The position numbers and the translations under genes were made by a program. Under the pieces are notes generated by a model. It had not been told where the DNA came from, searched no databases, and saw nothing but the letters and a program-made list of their open reading frames with translations. 64,000 nt of DNA, taken from assembly GCA_002812745.2 (NCBI GenBank), contig NCSJ02000072.1, positions 90,913-154,912 of the forward strand, in the 5' to 3' direction. Source of the DNA: Scytalidium lignicola (lineage: Eukaryota > Ascomycota > Leotiomycetes). This document shows, in pieces, positions 44,906 to 57,589 of the stretch; position 1 is the first letter of the stretch, and each line of letters begins with the position of its first letter.

Positions 44906-45605
44906 GTATTATTATCTTGCAGTATTTCAATATATACTTACTCAACAGCTAGGGACAAGGATGTCATATCGAGTTTCACAAACGTTAAACCATCTCGGTT
45001 AGTACTTATTTGTAAATAGAGAAGCTTCAACAATTGGAGTTACAAGTAGATACTTTACGGCTTATCAAAAGTCAAAAGGTTATTCCTAACCAAAATGGCA
45101 AGTTTTCCATAATTCGCAATATCATGATGATGAAGTGAACTGCTCAGCATATGGTGATTCAATATAAGGTATACGAAGAGAACCGATTCAAATGTCAAAA
45201 TTAATCAAGTAAATTAAATTTTAATAAGCTTTGTATAGAATACTAACTTTTTTGAGACCTGGTGCAAATGTACTGCATTGCGATAGACTTGGATAAACAA
45301 TTTTGATCTATGCAAACCGGGTACCTGATTCTGCTCTAATTAAAAGTCTACTGAAAGTCACCCGCGAAACAGGCGGTGATAACTTTAACCCCTACATTAA
45401 TCTCCCTTACATGGAGACTTAGAAAGTGTGGACTATGGTGTGAATATACTAGCAGCACTAAGTAACGGTGTTAGGACTCTTATATGCTCTCTTATACTAT
45501 GGAAGGATAATAGCATTGCCCACAGGAAGATCTGACTAATGTTGATTCGAGAAATGAGAATAGCTGAAGCTGATTTCTCTGCAGCATTCGAGATTCCACT
45601 TTGTT
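44906..45605. other. AT-rich intergenic DNA
   Basis: No gene or repeat recognised. Confidence 0.5.
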
Positions 45606-45780
45606 CCGATTACTGCACTGCATCTTGCTGCAGACCTTGGGATAGAGTCTCTTGTCAAGTTGCTGATTGAAAGTGGTGCGGCGCGGTACAAATGTCTTAG
45701 CTCTAGATAATCGACAACGTTCTCCATTATTTCTTGCTATGTTATCTCATAAAGAAGCCACATACTTTCCTCTAATACGA
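45606..45780 (+). pseudogene. Ankyrin-repeat fragment
   Basis: ITALHLAADLGIESLVKLLI then ESGAA is a canonical ankyrin repeat. One frame over, NVLALDNRQRSPLFLAMLSH follows as a second repeat. The frame change between them and the lack of flanking repeats mark a relic. Confidence 0.65.
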
Positions 45781-47422
45781 GAGATGGGAATTCTTGATTG
45801 TATTGTGCTCCTACTGCAAAAAACATGCACCCGACTAAACAACGCTAGTATTATTCTAAGAATAATACTTATAAATCTTTAGACAAACCAATAGCATTTC
45901 GTATGCGAACTTAAACGTACCTTGCAGCACACCCAGTAATAGACAAACCATAAGAGTCCTCTAATGAGGCAAACAAGGAAGTAAACCAGGTTGGAAAATT
46001 TTCAATCATCATATTGTCGATAGGGGTCTAAAGGATTTGATCGAAATACAGCTGTACTGGTAGTAGTCGTCTGATTTAACAGCAACTCAAGAGGCTTTTT
46101 AACGACTGAACAGAGGTAGTGGGTATAATTATTTGGGTCTTTAATTTTTGCGTCCAGAATGAGGAGAAAGAGATGTAATATGAGGGATGGCAAAGGACAC
46201 ACCCTCTATGTAGATCTAAAAGATAGGTCACCTTATGTTAGAGTGATTAACTCTAACAGCTAAATATTATAACGAGGATTAGTAGGCTATCTTGTTATTC
46301 AGACATCTGGGAATCACAGTAATTCCCTGTTGACTTAGTGTTTGCTTTAATTAAGCAGCGAAACAGAGCCCCGCAAACATCTATGTCAGTTTCAATTAAG
46401 GTTATGAAATGAAATATATAACAATGAATAGATCATACCATAATAAAATAGTTATGATTACTGTGCATGAGATGAGCTACATGAGCGGCAACATAGAAAC
46501 AGTGGAACTCATTCACTCTACCATCTTTACTAGGATTAGTCTCGAATTTTCTTCCTTTTCTAGCTACATAACAATTTAATATGTTTCGGTTCACTCCTTT
46601 TTCAAACGACTAGACGTCGCACATGAAAATTCTTCCTGCCATCTCAAATTCCAGACCTGATCTATAGTCTAACCAACATCCGTTAATATTGCGGAGGGAA
46701 GTATGATTATCACATCATGGTTTCCATTTTCAAAGCCTCCTTGAAGATACCCACTCCTCTTCAATCTTACGCAGGGAATTTAAACGGGTGCTTCCTTTGA
46801 CATGCCCAAATAATGGGCCGGAGATATCTCAAATATTCCGGTCCAACCTTTTATGCATTAACATATAGTTGAGTGTAGCCTTCGGTGTATCAATATACAG
46901 CCCAATAAGGAATTGACTACGGTGAAGTAAATGGGAGTCATTCAAAATCAGATCAAGAAAGATGGCTAAGAGTCAAGTGCATCATGTATTATCCAAGTAG
47001 GGTCACTCCCCCAAACAACTCGTTTTCTAAACTGGCTGCACATAAGTGAGCCCAGCCAAACTGAGAATCTCTTCTTTAAGAAATGGTCTCAAAGCCAAAC
47101 CGGCGGGATAATCGAGATATTAGGATATTAGCAGATGATTTGTAATATTAGTAGAGTAGTTTGAAACCACAAAGTGAATGGGAACCGTTGAATGGACAAC
47201 AAGAGATTCATAGAATTAAGTTTTAAATAGTACTGAATTATAAAATTAAATCTGTTATATAGTCTGTTTGTTGGAATGGCGAGAAGACACTAACATTAAA
47301 TCCGAAATTTGAATTCTTTCTCATTATTCACTTTTTTTAAGCACATTGTTTATCGTTTCTGGTAAAAGTCTGTAAGACCAAATACGAAGTGGATATTTAT
47401 AGCTTTAGCCCGCCCACTGAAG
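45781..47422. other. Gene-free AT-rich stretch
   Basis: About 1.6 kb with no motif-bearing frame, RNA gene or tandem repeat that I can see. Confidence 0.5.
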
Positions 47423-48963
47423 TCACCCACAACAGGTTAGGTCCTCACAGAGAGTCCCACAATTGATGCGACAACCAGAGTTTTTTACTGGTCTTTGGCG
47501 GAGAGACAGGGGACCTGTCTCTGCTTCTTTTCGGGTCAAACTGGCTAATTCGGGCTGTACTGTGGCAGAGTGGATGCCGTAGGCATGGAGACATTCATTT
47601 ATCAGCTGTGCCTTGTCCATAAAATTTTCGAGGGAGTGATCAGACGTTATTACATGTGCTGATGCTAATGCTTTGTTTTGACTCAAACGCCACGCATGGA
47701 GTTCGTGGACTGAAGTAACTCCAGGAATCTAAGAAAATTTCAGTTCGTGTGCTCAAGATTTATCATGGACCGTTCTGATCGACTTACTTTCTCAAGATCA
47801 TGTTTCACATCATCTAAATCGACCCCAAGCGGGACGCTCTGTAGTAGGATTAAGCCACTATTCTTGACTGACGTCCCAAATTGTGAGCTATATAGTAGGA
47901 AATGTACGCATACCGATGCTTACCAAGAGGCACCGCTGAGAGAAGGATCAAGACCGCTGTGACTATGCTGACTCCAGGATCTGCATAAAATCTGCCCGGA
48001 AGTTTGGTACGCCAAACTACTAGGGTTGCAATAATGACGCATAGATTGTTGACCGCATCACCGATGATATGTACTAACACCCCCATAATACCGAGGTCGT
48101 AACCCTTGTGTTTAGAAGCGGTAATTTTATGGCGGTGATCACTATGATAATGGGCAGTCTACGATAGTTAGAAACCTAAGACCGAAAACTGTCGTTTCAT
48201 AAAAACCAACTTACATCAACCAATTGAGAGAGTTCCATGTTATTCCCGGCTTCACTTTTATGCTCATCGTGTTCTAGGATGTGTAAATCTCAAGTCTAGT
48301 CTAGAGAATAATTTGTTTACCTACCGTGAAGAAAGATGATGCTAATTACATTCAAGGCCAGACCAACGCACCCCATTATAAGAATTAATTTTGGATTCTC
48401 CACCTCTTGGAATAGAGTTAGATAAGTACACAACAGGTTTGATACGATTTCTTACTTTGTAACGAGATAAACCGTTCAATAGACTGCAAAAAGATACTAA
48501 CTCCTAATGCCAAGAGGAAGACACCATTGAAAAAGGCACCCAATAGTTGTGCTCTTTGCCATCCAAAAGATAAGTCTTTGGGAGAATGAGGACGTTGGGA
48601 CATCTTCGATATATTAGATAATAAACCCTTGTTAGTAGTGCTTGGGGGGCCCGAGGGCAAACCTTCAAAGCTACTAGAGCCACAATAAACCCCACCAAAT
48701 CATTCATCTAGTCCAAGAGGACATACATATTAGCTGGCGGGAATAATTCTAATTTGGAGAGATCTGACATACATAATGAAATGCATCAGCAACAAGCGCG
48801 AGTGAATGTGTATAAAACCCGACTAAAAGATTGAAGATTCAGCTCGAATATATGATATCTCACTAGGCTTTTAATACAGACCTGAGATCTCTGCAATGAA
48901 AAATAAAAAGGATATACCGATGATGACTATCAAACGGTTTGATCGGGATAGTTTGTAAACCAT
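47423..48963 (-). CDS. Cation diffusion facilitator (Zrc1/Cot1-like zinc transporter)
   Basis: About nine short exons join in phase from the ATG at 48963 (VYKLSRSNRLIVIIGISFLF) to the stop at 47423. The metal-binding HxxxD motifs are both present: HSLALVADAFHYM in helix 2 and HIIGDAVNN in helix 5. A His-rich cytosolic loop lies between (EHDEHKSEAG, HYHSDHRHK). Later segments are VPLGVDLDDVKHDLEK, IPGVTSVHELHAWRLSQNKA and a cysteine-rich end CGTLCEDLTCCG, typical of fungal Zrc1/Cot1. The protein exchanges Zn2+ (perhaps Co2+ or Cd2+) for protons into the vacuole and gives metal tolerance. All introns have GT-AG ends and no stops interrupt. The many introns contrast with the intronless aldehyde dehydrogenase next door. 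Confidence 0.9.
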
Positions 48964-49849
48964 ATTTGACGGCGTAAATGCTATAAGTTGATAGTAAACA
49001 TACGAATTTTGAAAATCAATAATGTTTGGCTTCGAGATGCATGTACAACGCAGAGTGCACGTGATGACGCAATGACCTCATTGCCAAGTCATTACACAAT
49101 GTAACTACGTCGATGGATAGAAAAAAGCAATTGAGAGACAAATGTTGTGATAATGATCTAATTTTACGATGTAGTTTAGCAAAGTTAAGAACTTCTGTAA
49201 ACAAAGTTAGAACTGCGTTCGGTTTTTAACGCAATGATTTGCTGCATCAACTATGTGTAGAAGACTTTGCGACCTTTACAATACATCGTTTCTACGAGGC
49301 AGCCGTTGGGAAGCTTATATTTGAAACCTTTACGCATTTTTACTGCCAATTACAAGTGATTGCAGCATTTGAATGATTTGATTCCCAGATTGCGAAATAA
49401 CCACGGACAACAACGAAAGACAAAATAACACTATTTCATAAGGGGTGGACGAGCCTACAACTGGAGCTTGGCTAAAAAAAAAATATGGACGTACGGTCAA
49501 TATAAATATATGTAAGGTGCTCACTTCCATGCTATAGTTTGAAAAAGATTAGCCCTCCCGCTCCTACCACTTAAAATGAGCACAAATAATTTCTTTATAA
49601 TTTTATTTACAAAGTAATGTGGGGTGTCGATTTTTACGTATGATATGAGATAGGCGGAATCCGCCGAAATAATAGGAAGTCGAAATCTCAGAGCTAAACC
49701 AAGCCAAGCTGAACTTCGCCTGATAGAAGTTCTATTTGCAGAGAGCATTTTAAAAATTCAACTTCATACAAAAGCGTTCATCTGCTCACTTTCCTCCGTT
49801 CACACACTTCGTGCTGCCTGTCTCATAACCTCGTTAAAAGGTAGTTAAA
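48964..49849. other. Divergent promoter region (metal transporter / aldehyde dehydrogenase)
   Basis: 886 bp between two divergent ATGs. AT-rich, with no conserved frame. No metal-response or stress element is strong enough to name. Confidence 0.45.
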
Positions 49850-51340
49850 ATGTCAACTACATGGCACCAATTTAACTGGGTAAATGGTGCCTATCAATCG
49901 GCTTCAGAAGAGCTGATTCAGGTTATCAACCCTGCAACAGAGTCGTTAATCGCAACCATAGACGCTACACCTCTTGATACAGTCAACTCTATTATTAGTT
50001 CTTCATTGCAGAACTTCTCGAGCGGCGTCTGGAGCCAAGCGGATGCATCTACTCGGTTCACAGTCCTATCCAAGGCGGCGAACCTTCTTCGCTCTCGTCT
50101 ACCCAAGTTCATCAATCTCGAGACCCAACAAACCGGTCGACCCATCCGAGAGATGAGAGCGCAACTCTCCCGTATCCCTGAATGGCTGGACTACTTTGCC
50201 TCCCTGGCGCGCACTCACGAAGGCCGTGTGACCCCATTCAAAGGCCCCGTCATCAACACACTCACACGCTTACCCCTCGGTGTTGTTTTACAAATAACGC
50301 CCTGGAATCATCCACTCCTGATAGCGACGAAGAAGATTTCTGCAGCGCTGGCGGCGGGGAACTCTGTTATCGTCAAGCCATCTGAATTTGCGCCGTTGTC
50401 TGTACTAGAGATGGGTAAGCTATTCCAAGAGGCTGGTTTACCTGATGGAACTTTGCAGATCGTATCTGGCTACGGGAGAGAGACAGGTAAATTTCTTTGC
50501 GAGTCTCCACTGATTGCTAAGATTGATTTGACGGGCGGTTTGGGCACGTATGAGGCAATTGCTCCGATTGCGAGTAAAAACTTAATTCCAATTACGGCTG
50601 AGTTAGGTGGGAAAGCACCAATATGCTTCTTTCCAAGTATGTCAATTGAGAAGGGGGTGAAGGCAGCTTTATTTGCCAGTTTCATCGCGAGTGGGCAGAC
50701 CTGTGTAACAGGCAGTCGGTTATTGATACACTCAGATATCTATGATGAATTTGTTGCTTTACTGGTACAAAGAACGACAAGTTTAAGAGTCGGTGATCCC
50801 ACTGATGTCCAAACTCAAATTGGAGCAGTTATCTCACTCGCGAGTGTTGAGAAATGCTCTGCATTTGTATCACAAGCCATTTCGGATGGTGGAAATGTTC
50901 TTTGTGGAGGGAATCCCACACGTGTAGATGGAAAAGGGTTTTTCTTCCAGCCAACGCTAATTGAGACAAAAGCTGAAAGTAACTTGGCATGTAACGAAGT
51001 TTTTGGCCCCGTTATAGCTCTTATCAGGTGTGACTCGGAGGAGGAAATAGTCAAAATCGCGAATGCCACTTCTTTCGCCTTGGGGGCGTCAGTGTGGACA
51101 AATGACTTCAGCCAGGCCCACCGTGTTGCGGCAAAGATAAATGCTGGAATAGTCTGGATCAATGGACACCACTTGAATGATCCATCATCTCCATGGGGTG
51201 GATTTAAGGAAAGTGGCCTGGGAAAAGAAAATGGTGTTGCAGCTTATGAAAGCTACACAAAATTAAAGAGTACAATCATTAATTATGGACAAGAGCCAAC
51301 TTGGTTTGATGAAGAGGTGGAGAATGCTCGATACGGGTAG
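49850..51340 (+). CDS. Aldehyde dehydrogenase (NAD(P)+-dependent)
   Basis: Single exon, 496 residues, starting MSTTWHQFNW. Family hallmarks in order: Asn in ITPWNHPLLIATKKI, VIVKPSEFAPLS, the cofactor-loop stretch DLTGGLGTYEAIAP, general base Glu in ITAELGGKAP (about residue 251), nucleophile Cys in SGQTCVTGSR (about residue 284), EVFGPVIAL, and PWGGFKESGLGKENG. It oxidises an aldehyde to the acid in the cytosol. It looks like the betaine-aldehyde/aminoaldehyde or aromatic-aldehyde type, but the substrate is not fixed. The GGLGTYE loop is unusual compared with the common GSTEVG version. Intact. Confidence 0.95.
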   Translation: MSTTWHQFNWVNGAYQSASEELIQVINPATESLIATIDATPLDTVNSIISSSLQNFSSGVWSQADASTRFTVLSKAANLLRSRLPKFINLETQQTGRPIREMRAQLSRIPEWLDYFASLARTHEGRVTPFKGPVINTLTRLPLGVVLQITPWNHPLLIATKKISAALAAGNSVIVKPSEFAPLSVLEMGKLFQEAGLPDGTLQIVSGYGRETGKFLCESPLIAKIDLTGGLGTYEAIAPIASKNLIPITAELGGKAPICFFPSMSIEKGVKAALFASFIASGQTCVTGSRLLIHSDIYDEFVALLVQRTTSLRVGDPTDVQTQIGAVISLASVEKCSAFVSQAISDGGNVLCGGNPTRVDGKGFFFQPTLIETKAESNLACNEVFGPVIALIRCDSEEEIVKIANATSFALGASVWTNDFSQAHRVAAKINAGIVWINGHHLNDPSSPWGGFKESGLGKENGVAAYESYTKLKSTIINYGQEPTWFDEEVENARYG

Positions 51341-52140
51341 AGGCCAGTCTCAAATAAATGTAGAAAGAGAGAGCCTTTCTCAACATTATTGGTGGTCCTC
51401 CTCGTCTCCTAGATTTAGTTTAATTGCTATTACACCTTATCTCTCCATTCATGGTCTGATTCACACAGTAGACTTCCCTGAATTATGTGGAGCCTCACAC
51501 AGGCACGCACAAGTGATTGCATAATTAAGTGTAATATATTGTCAAAATATATGGAAGCATTTTCAGGTACAAATGCTTATATATTCAAGGAAACTATAGT
51601 CTTTATTAGGGTTATTAGATTAGAATTGGAAACGAGTTTATCGTATATCATTGTCGAATATTCTAATAACTATTCAAAAAACGATTCTATTCAGTTTATA
51701 GATATTTGAAAACGTTCCCAGAGAGACGAAGAATGAAAAAAATGTATAGTGATAGTTTTCTTGATTTTCTAATTCCCAGATATATCTCCCCATGACTTTA
51801 CACTTCCGCTAGTAGACGTTTCAACTATCCGGTGCCCAGCTTTCCTTCCTCATTAAGTTCTTAGTATATTTGTCTAGCTTAGCAGCTAGCTCCATATTCT
51901 TAGAACCTGCACTCTATGAGCTATTCGCTTTCTCATTCTACTCGAAATAGACTCCATTGTGTTCAGGATTCATGTTTGGAGAGGCAACGCAATAAACAGA
52001 TGTGTTAAGAGCCGCGATTAACACGATATAATTACTGAATTTTGCCACCAGTATCAACGAAGTTTTAATAATTTAAACTACGCTACGAGAAGCTAATTAG
52101 CTGACAGATTAATACATTAGCTGAGATCCTCTGATTCAAA
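51341..52140. other. Intergenic DNA
   Basis: The 3' flank of the aldehyde dehydrogenase and of the facing dehydrogenase relic. No feature recognised. Confidence 0.5.
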
Positions 52141-52909
52141 CGATGCCACGGTAGACGAGAGGGGAAAGGATATAACTTTCCCAGTATTACCTTTCAGCAG
52201 GTCCAGGATGAACAGCTGCTGTCCAGATCTACCCCTTGCCATTCTTTGTATTTGCTGATAATGGACCATATCTCTGATTGATCATCTTGGTATGCAGAAT
52301 ATTGGTGAGCTTACTCTGCCCATATCTTATAGCTCCGTTCTTGCCAGCTAAGCTTGTATCATTGAATCTAATTCTTCCTTTGGAGGCGAAGGAGTTACCG
52401 GAGCTGCTGAATTTACTATACGGACTGCGCAAGATGGATATTTCTTGCTGACCTCAAGCATTAGAGGCAAAGGATGTACTGTGAGGACCCAGTGGGCTAA
52501 GCGATTTGTGTGCCATTCTACCTCGAATCCATCCTTGCTGATTTCATATGGTGTTGCCATTATGCTGGCGTTGTTAATAAGCCCATAAAGTTCAGATTTT
52601 TTATAAATAATCGTCTTTGTGGCTTCTACTATCGATCTCAAATTCATATGATCCATCTCCAAAAACGAGATTAGTTCATTGTTCCTTCTTTATATTTTTC
52701 GAGGGCCATATCTGCTTTCGTTGTAGAAGTGGCAGACAGATATACGTATGCATCATGCTTAGAAAGTTTCAGGACGGTGCGATAACCACTTTCAACTTGT
52801 GAGCCGCAAATCCTTAGACGTTAGTAGCCGTGACTTACATCCCAGTATTTCCACCAGCCACGATATAGACCCTACTAGAGAGGTTAGGGAGTTCTGGATG
52901 AAATGTCAT
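52141..52909 (-). pseudogene. Short-chain dehydrogenase/reductase, degenerate
   Basis: The ATG at 52909 opens MTFHPELPNLSSRVYIVAGG with NTG (the Rossmann glycine motif). A 43-nt intron fits, then GYRTVLKLSKHDAYVYLSAT, then a one-base frame loss before ELISFLEMDHMNLRS. Next LYGLINNASIMATPYEI (NNAS in place of NNAG). A second frame change follows at VRIVN, before SSGNSFASKGRIRF and the active-site RYGQSKLTNILH (Tyr-x3-Lys). A TAG interrupts GKG-stop-IWTAAVHPGP. It is like fungal retinol-dehydrogenase-type SDRs of unknown substrate. The catalytic residues remain but the frame is broken three times. Confidence 0.8.
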
Positions 52910-53350
52910 GATCGTGCAGAAAATAAGAGACCATTGATGTTAGAAGTGACTCATTTGATCCTGTCAACGAGCTCCTTAAGTAGTATTCGGACACAAATAC
53001 ATACAGTACATACTTAAAATTATCACGGACGGGCTTACTTCAGACCGCAACGCCACCTCCCCATTAAGATTACCTAATCATCCCTCTCGAAGTCGCCGTC
53101 TAATAGATTACACTGTCTAAATACATAATGTTAGTTAGCAATGGTTGGAGTGAATGCTGGCCCATTAATCCCAAAAAGGTCAAGCTCCATGAGCAAGCTG
53201 CATGTTCTCTTCACAATGATTGGATAATTTTGAAACGTTTGCAGAAACACCAAAGTCAAACGACGACGTAGGTCTAACTATCACACGATAAGAGAGGATA
53301 GTATTATCATTTTAATAGTTCTACAATCCCATTTTCTCAGTATCAAGGGA
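52910..53350. other. Intergenic DNA between SDR relic and sugar transporter
   Basis: No feature recognised. Confidence 0.5.
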
Positions 53351-55214
53351 TTAACATTGTGGCATTGCATTCTTGGAAATATCTCCTTGATTTGCTTTGA
53401 ACTCTTCAAAGCTCTTCTTTGCCTTCCACGATAGAGGGCTCGGAGATGCAAAGAGCAGGTCAAGGTCTTCCAGATGCTGATTCGCAGTTTCTATATAGAA
53501 CAGATATATCGGGATCAACATAACTATATTAATTAGCGCAAACATGATAAATATCCAGAATCCAACGGCGTTGATTAAGTATGGAACAATCTCGTTAATG
53601 GTGCCGCCCGCGAGAGAGAAAGCTACAGTAGCAAATGCAACTCCCTTTGCCCGACTAGCGAGGGGAAATATTTCAGTTGGATAGACCCAGCTGTTTCTTG
53701 TTAGTAGTTAGTTACACTAGTTTATATCGTAGCTTTGACATACCAAGTAGTTAACCATGTGCTACCGTAAAGAAACGTGTATACGTATAGAACTGTAGCA
53801 ACGCCTGCACCAAGCCGACTGGTCTTCGCTGGATCTATCTTGCTGTTCACAAGAACTTCATGAGACAAAATACCTCCTATTATCAAAACAATTCCCATAC
53901 ATGATGAGCCGATCATCATGAGTTTTCTTCGGCCGACACGATCAATAAGGAAGATCGCAACAGCTAAACTAGCCATATAACCGATCAGGTTCCCACCAGC
54001 GAGCAAGCTTGGTTTATCATTTTGGTATCCCGCAAGAGTAAACATTTCGGGAGCGTAAGTAGCAATAAAATCGATACCAGTCAATTTCTGCATAATTTGG
54101 ACGCCTGCTCCAAGCAAAATTCGACGACGTGTGTGAAGCTTATCGTTAACAGTGAGCATACCTATGAAAGTGCGACATGGAGAGGTAGCTTCAAGGACAA
54201 TAGCATTGTGGATTTCAGTCATCTCTTGTTCAATCTTGAGAGATGTAGGATCTAGTCGACACCGTTCGAGGACATTTCTAGCCTCATCAAGGCGGCTAGT
54301 CTTAGCCAGATGACGAGGTGACTCGGGATAGAACGGGATGATTAGAAGAATTACGAGAAGAAAGAAAGCTTGAAAAACTAAAGGGAATCGCCATGCGAAT
54401 GACGCACTTTGTGTCTTCAAGCACCCGTACTCCATCCAATATACTCTAAGAAATACCGTGAGCACTCCAAGTAGAGCAAGGATGAGAAAGAGACGTACAT
54501 TGTGGAGCCAGCAAGAGCGAGGGTAAATTCTATTGCCACAAAAGCACCACGGAAATCTGGATCCGCTAATTCAGAGGTCCAAATAGGAACTACTGTATTT
54601 AGATGTCCACACCCAATACCTCCAATGACGCGAGCAAACGCCATCCAAGTGATGTTTTGTGCAGAACCTTGGAGCACAGCTCCAAGTATTCCCCAGCAGC
54701 AACCAATTTGTATAGTCTTGAGTCGACCAATCTTATCTGCATAGTAGCCAACACACAGAGCACCTGTGCCTCTTAGTTAAATTTCTAGTGTGAGAAGTTA
54801 TTCAAACATACCAATACCAAATCCACCATACCATAAACTCACGAGTCCTCCAACTGCAGCCGAATCACGATTTGAGCCTGAATCTGCACCCATATGCCGT
54901 AGATAGTTCGGATTTGTATTTACTAGGCTCATAACACTAGCATCGTATCCAAAGAACATGATTGCGCATCCTGCGAGAGTGAGGATGGCATACACCATCC
55001 TCTTCCCAGAGAGCTTGAGACATCGAGTGGGTGAATAACCTCCTGGAATATAGCTAGCAAATTTTGATTCAACTAGCGGAAGAGAAGATCAGCCTGCTAT
55101 TCACGATCATGGTGATGTAATAGAGAAAGAAAATGGACATCTACGCTCGTATATATCATGACCTTCTACCTGATCGGTAGACTCAAGGTAAAGCACCCCA
55201 AGCTTCTCTGCCAT
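53351..55214 (-). CDS. MFS sugar transporter
   Basis: From the ATG at 55214 (MAEKLGVLYLESTDQ) introns are spliced in phase through AILTLAGCAIMFFGYDASVM, GGLVSLWYGGFGIG, FARVIGGIGCGHLNTVVPIW, PFYPESPRHLAKTSRLDEAR, GVQIMQKLTGIDFIATYAPE, DRVGRRKLMMIGSS, STWLTTCWVYPTEIFPLASR and IYLFYIETANQHLEDLDLLF. These are the 12-helix sugar-porter landmarks: the D-R-x-G-R-[RK] loop, PESPRHL after helix 6 and PTEIFPLASRAKG before helix 11. It sits in the plasma membrane and imports a sugar, perhaps lactose, cellobiose or a hexose, with protons. No stops or phase problems were found. Intron borders are GT-AG, some with CTAAC branch sites. Confidence 0.9.
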
Positions 55215-55942
55215 GATAAAATCGGATTTTTGCTATATCAGTCAATAAGAATAATCCCAAGAATATAGTTATATTATAGCAGACAGGGGATGATAAATGC
55301 ATTTTTGAAACCCGGAACTACAGGAGATCAGAGAATCCAGATATATATATTTGCAAAGCGGTCAGCCCCGCAACACATTCTGCGCTAAGTGCCGATGTGT
55401 GCTCGCCTGGTGATATACCGAAGTTGATGAGGGTTGGATGCTAATTGCCCAATAAAACGCTGGATGTGCCCATATTCGGGGTGGTGGAACAGGACCCCCC
55501 ACTTCTGGCTCTTCGAGTTACTCCAACTTTCAGTTACCCCGGAATTTGTGAATGCCGAAGAGCTGCAATAACCAATCGAATTGATTCTATCAGTAATTTA
55601 AGAAAATTATCAGACGTAAGTAAACCGAAATTTGCACATCTCTTTAAACAAAAGGCTGAACAATAACTTATTTTTGAATAATTTAAGTTTGAATTGTAAA
55701 TATAGAGTTGAGTTAAGTTTGAATTTACCCGTAAACTTAACATAAACTAAAACAACTCAAAATAATAGTAATAATAGTAATAATAATATTTAAAGATTTA
55801 AATACTTGTATAAATTACTTGAAGCTTCACTTTTCACAATTTCTAAGGGAACCTTGACTAATGATTAATGTGGAAGTATTATTTAAATGTGTCGTATATT
55901 ACTTCAAACGATATATGCTTTATTGTTTAGAGTGAGTGCAGT
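55215..55942. other. Intergenic region with promoter of the sugar transporter
   Basis: AT-rich, with an (ATA/TAA)n-like run near 55760-55785. No gene seen. Confidence 0.5.
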
Positions 55943-57342
55943 TCAAAGAGTCATATCTTTGGAGCGCTGCGATGAACTCTCTGCATTATCAGGGTTAGTA
56001 GAATCTTCCTCTCCGGTCGTATGCTCATTCTGTCGACCTATTGAACCGTGGGGTGTAGGAGGTTCACCTGCTTTTTCCGCCCGAGGTGCCGGCGCAACTG
56101 GTAGAGGTGCCAGACCCTCATTTACGTCGGTCATGATCGCTGAGTCTTCTTCCCAACTCCTCTTCTCCCTAACTAGGACAGATCGTACCTTTAGTAAGGT
56201 AATAGCAGCCCAGATGCCTGCCCACAGAAACGGAACGCCCCATCCTAAGATTTCATTATCTAGCGAACGAAAAAGTTGAAATCAAGTGACATACCAACAC
56301 CATACGAAACCGCCTTTGGAATAGGATGGATGCAAACAACCAATGTACATGAAATTGCAACAAGCAATCCCGGGATAGACCAAAACCATGATTGGTCTTT
56401 GATCATCTTCCGGAAGATGGGGCTTGCATTGTATCTAGCAGCCCATCCCTCTCGAAAGGGCCGTCCACCTCCTGCATTCACTGCCACGATATCCTCGACA
56501 ATGTAATAGATGCCAGGTAAAACTTTCTCTCCTTTGGTGGTAGAGCTGATGCGGAATGGTGCTCTCCACCCACATGCACTGTAGAGAGTTATTAAGAAGA
56601 TTGGGCCTGCCAGACAGAACAGAATCGCTGGTGCTGGCATTGAAAGTACGCGCAGGAATACTTCATGCGGTGCAGCACCGACAATTAGAAGTGCCGTTAC
56701 AGACGTTATGGTTAGAATCAAAATCCAATTCGTGATGTCGAAGACCCATCGCTGGTTCGCGCCGAGTGGCTTGTAGAAATACTCCTTCTTAATGAGACGA
56801 AGAGATCGCAGTGCAAATTCAAGGTATGTAGGTCCACCCCAGATTGCGGTTACAACTGCAAATGTGATGTAACCCTGTACATTTCCTCCGAAGGTCATTG
56901 CATAGTATAACATAATGGGCACGATGCACGCATCGAAGAGCATCAGCGCAATATAGCCAGCCAGTTTCCACCTCTTAAAACCATGTCGGAAGGTGAAGGG
57001 TAACTGTGGCAGAAGCTCAGGATGTTCGAGGTAGTAGGATTGCAGGGTGCTCCCGCGTCTCCGGTACTCCCAATGAGTTGCTGCCCGACTATCATAATAC
57101 GCATCGCGCTCTTCTTGATCGAGGTCGCTATCGCGATGATGATGGAAGGAATGTCGCTGATTCGAGGTTGGTAGACGTAGAGAGAAGGAGCGTGCAGGCG
57201 GGATGGAGCGGGATACCTCTTCTCGATATTGATCGAAGGTCACACGTCGATCATGGACAGGACTCGTTGGTGAGAACGCGGATTGATCCTGGAGATGAGG
57301 AAGGGAGTTGGATCGCGCACTCCCTCGAATTACGGTTGGCAT
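55943..57342 (-). CDS. Integral membrane protein, fungal conserved, function unknown
   Basis: Two exons (57342-56295 and 56244-55943, 50-nt intron) give 449 residues. The N-terminal about 100 residues are polar and Ser/Arg-rich with a histidine run (RHSFHHHRDSDLDQEE). About seven to eight hydrophobic helices follow, for example LAGYIALMLFDACIVPIMLY, WILILTITSVTALLIVGAAP, SMPAPAILFCLAGPIFLITL, IPGLLVAISCTLVVCIHPIP and GVPFLWAGIWAAITLL. The C-terminal tail is Pro/Glu/Ser-rich. Conserved-looking loops are LEHPELLPQLPFTFRHGFKR and PGIYYIVEDIVAVNAGGGRP. I know similar annotated integral membrane proteins in Aspergillus-type genomes but no assigned role. GC-richer and undamaged compared with the adjacent mobile DNA. 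Confidence 0.85.
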
Positions 57343-57514
57343 GTCTGGGTATCCTTAATGTTCTTGTCACCATGAGAGAGTTGAAATCGATATCGAAATA
57401 GAATGGGAAGGGAATGATGATATAATAGTATGATGGCTAGAGGAACGGATGTTCGATGTCATTGCCGAGTCTATTCGTCCAATCTCATCTAATTAATGTA
57501 CGGACGTGCCGGGT

Positions 57515-57589
57515 AAGTTGTGTTACACCGCCTTCTGGCAGAACTCATTGCTAAATGGGGTTCTGCCAGAAGGCGGTGTAACACAGCTT
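57515..57589. repeat. Near-perfect 30-bp inverted repeat (hairpin)
   Basis: The arms are 57515-57544 and 57560-57589, read TGTTACACCGCCTTCTGGCA in the left arm, with one mismatch over 30 bp and a 15-nt loop. It is probably a miniature element or the fused ends of a lost one. It lies 10 bp before the ACGTAATTCC element copy D. Confidence 0.8.

Noticed and set aside
47423..55214. Biosynthetic gene cluster (dehydrogenases plus transporters)
   Set aside because: There is no synthase, cyclase, NRPS or PKS core gene. The neighbours look like separate catabolic and transport genes.
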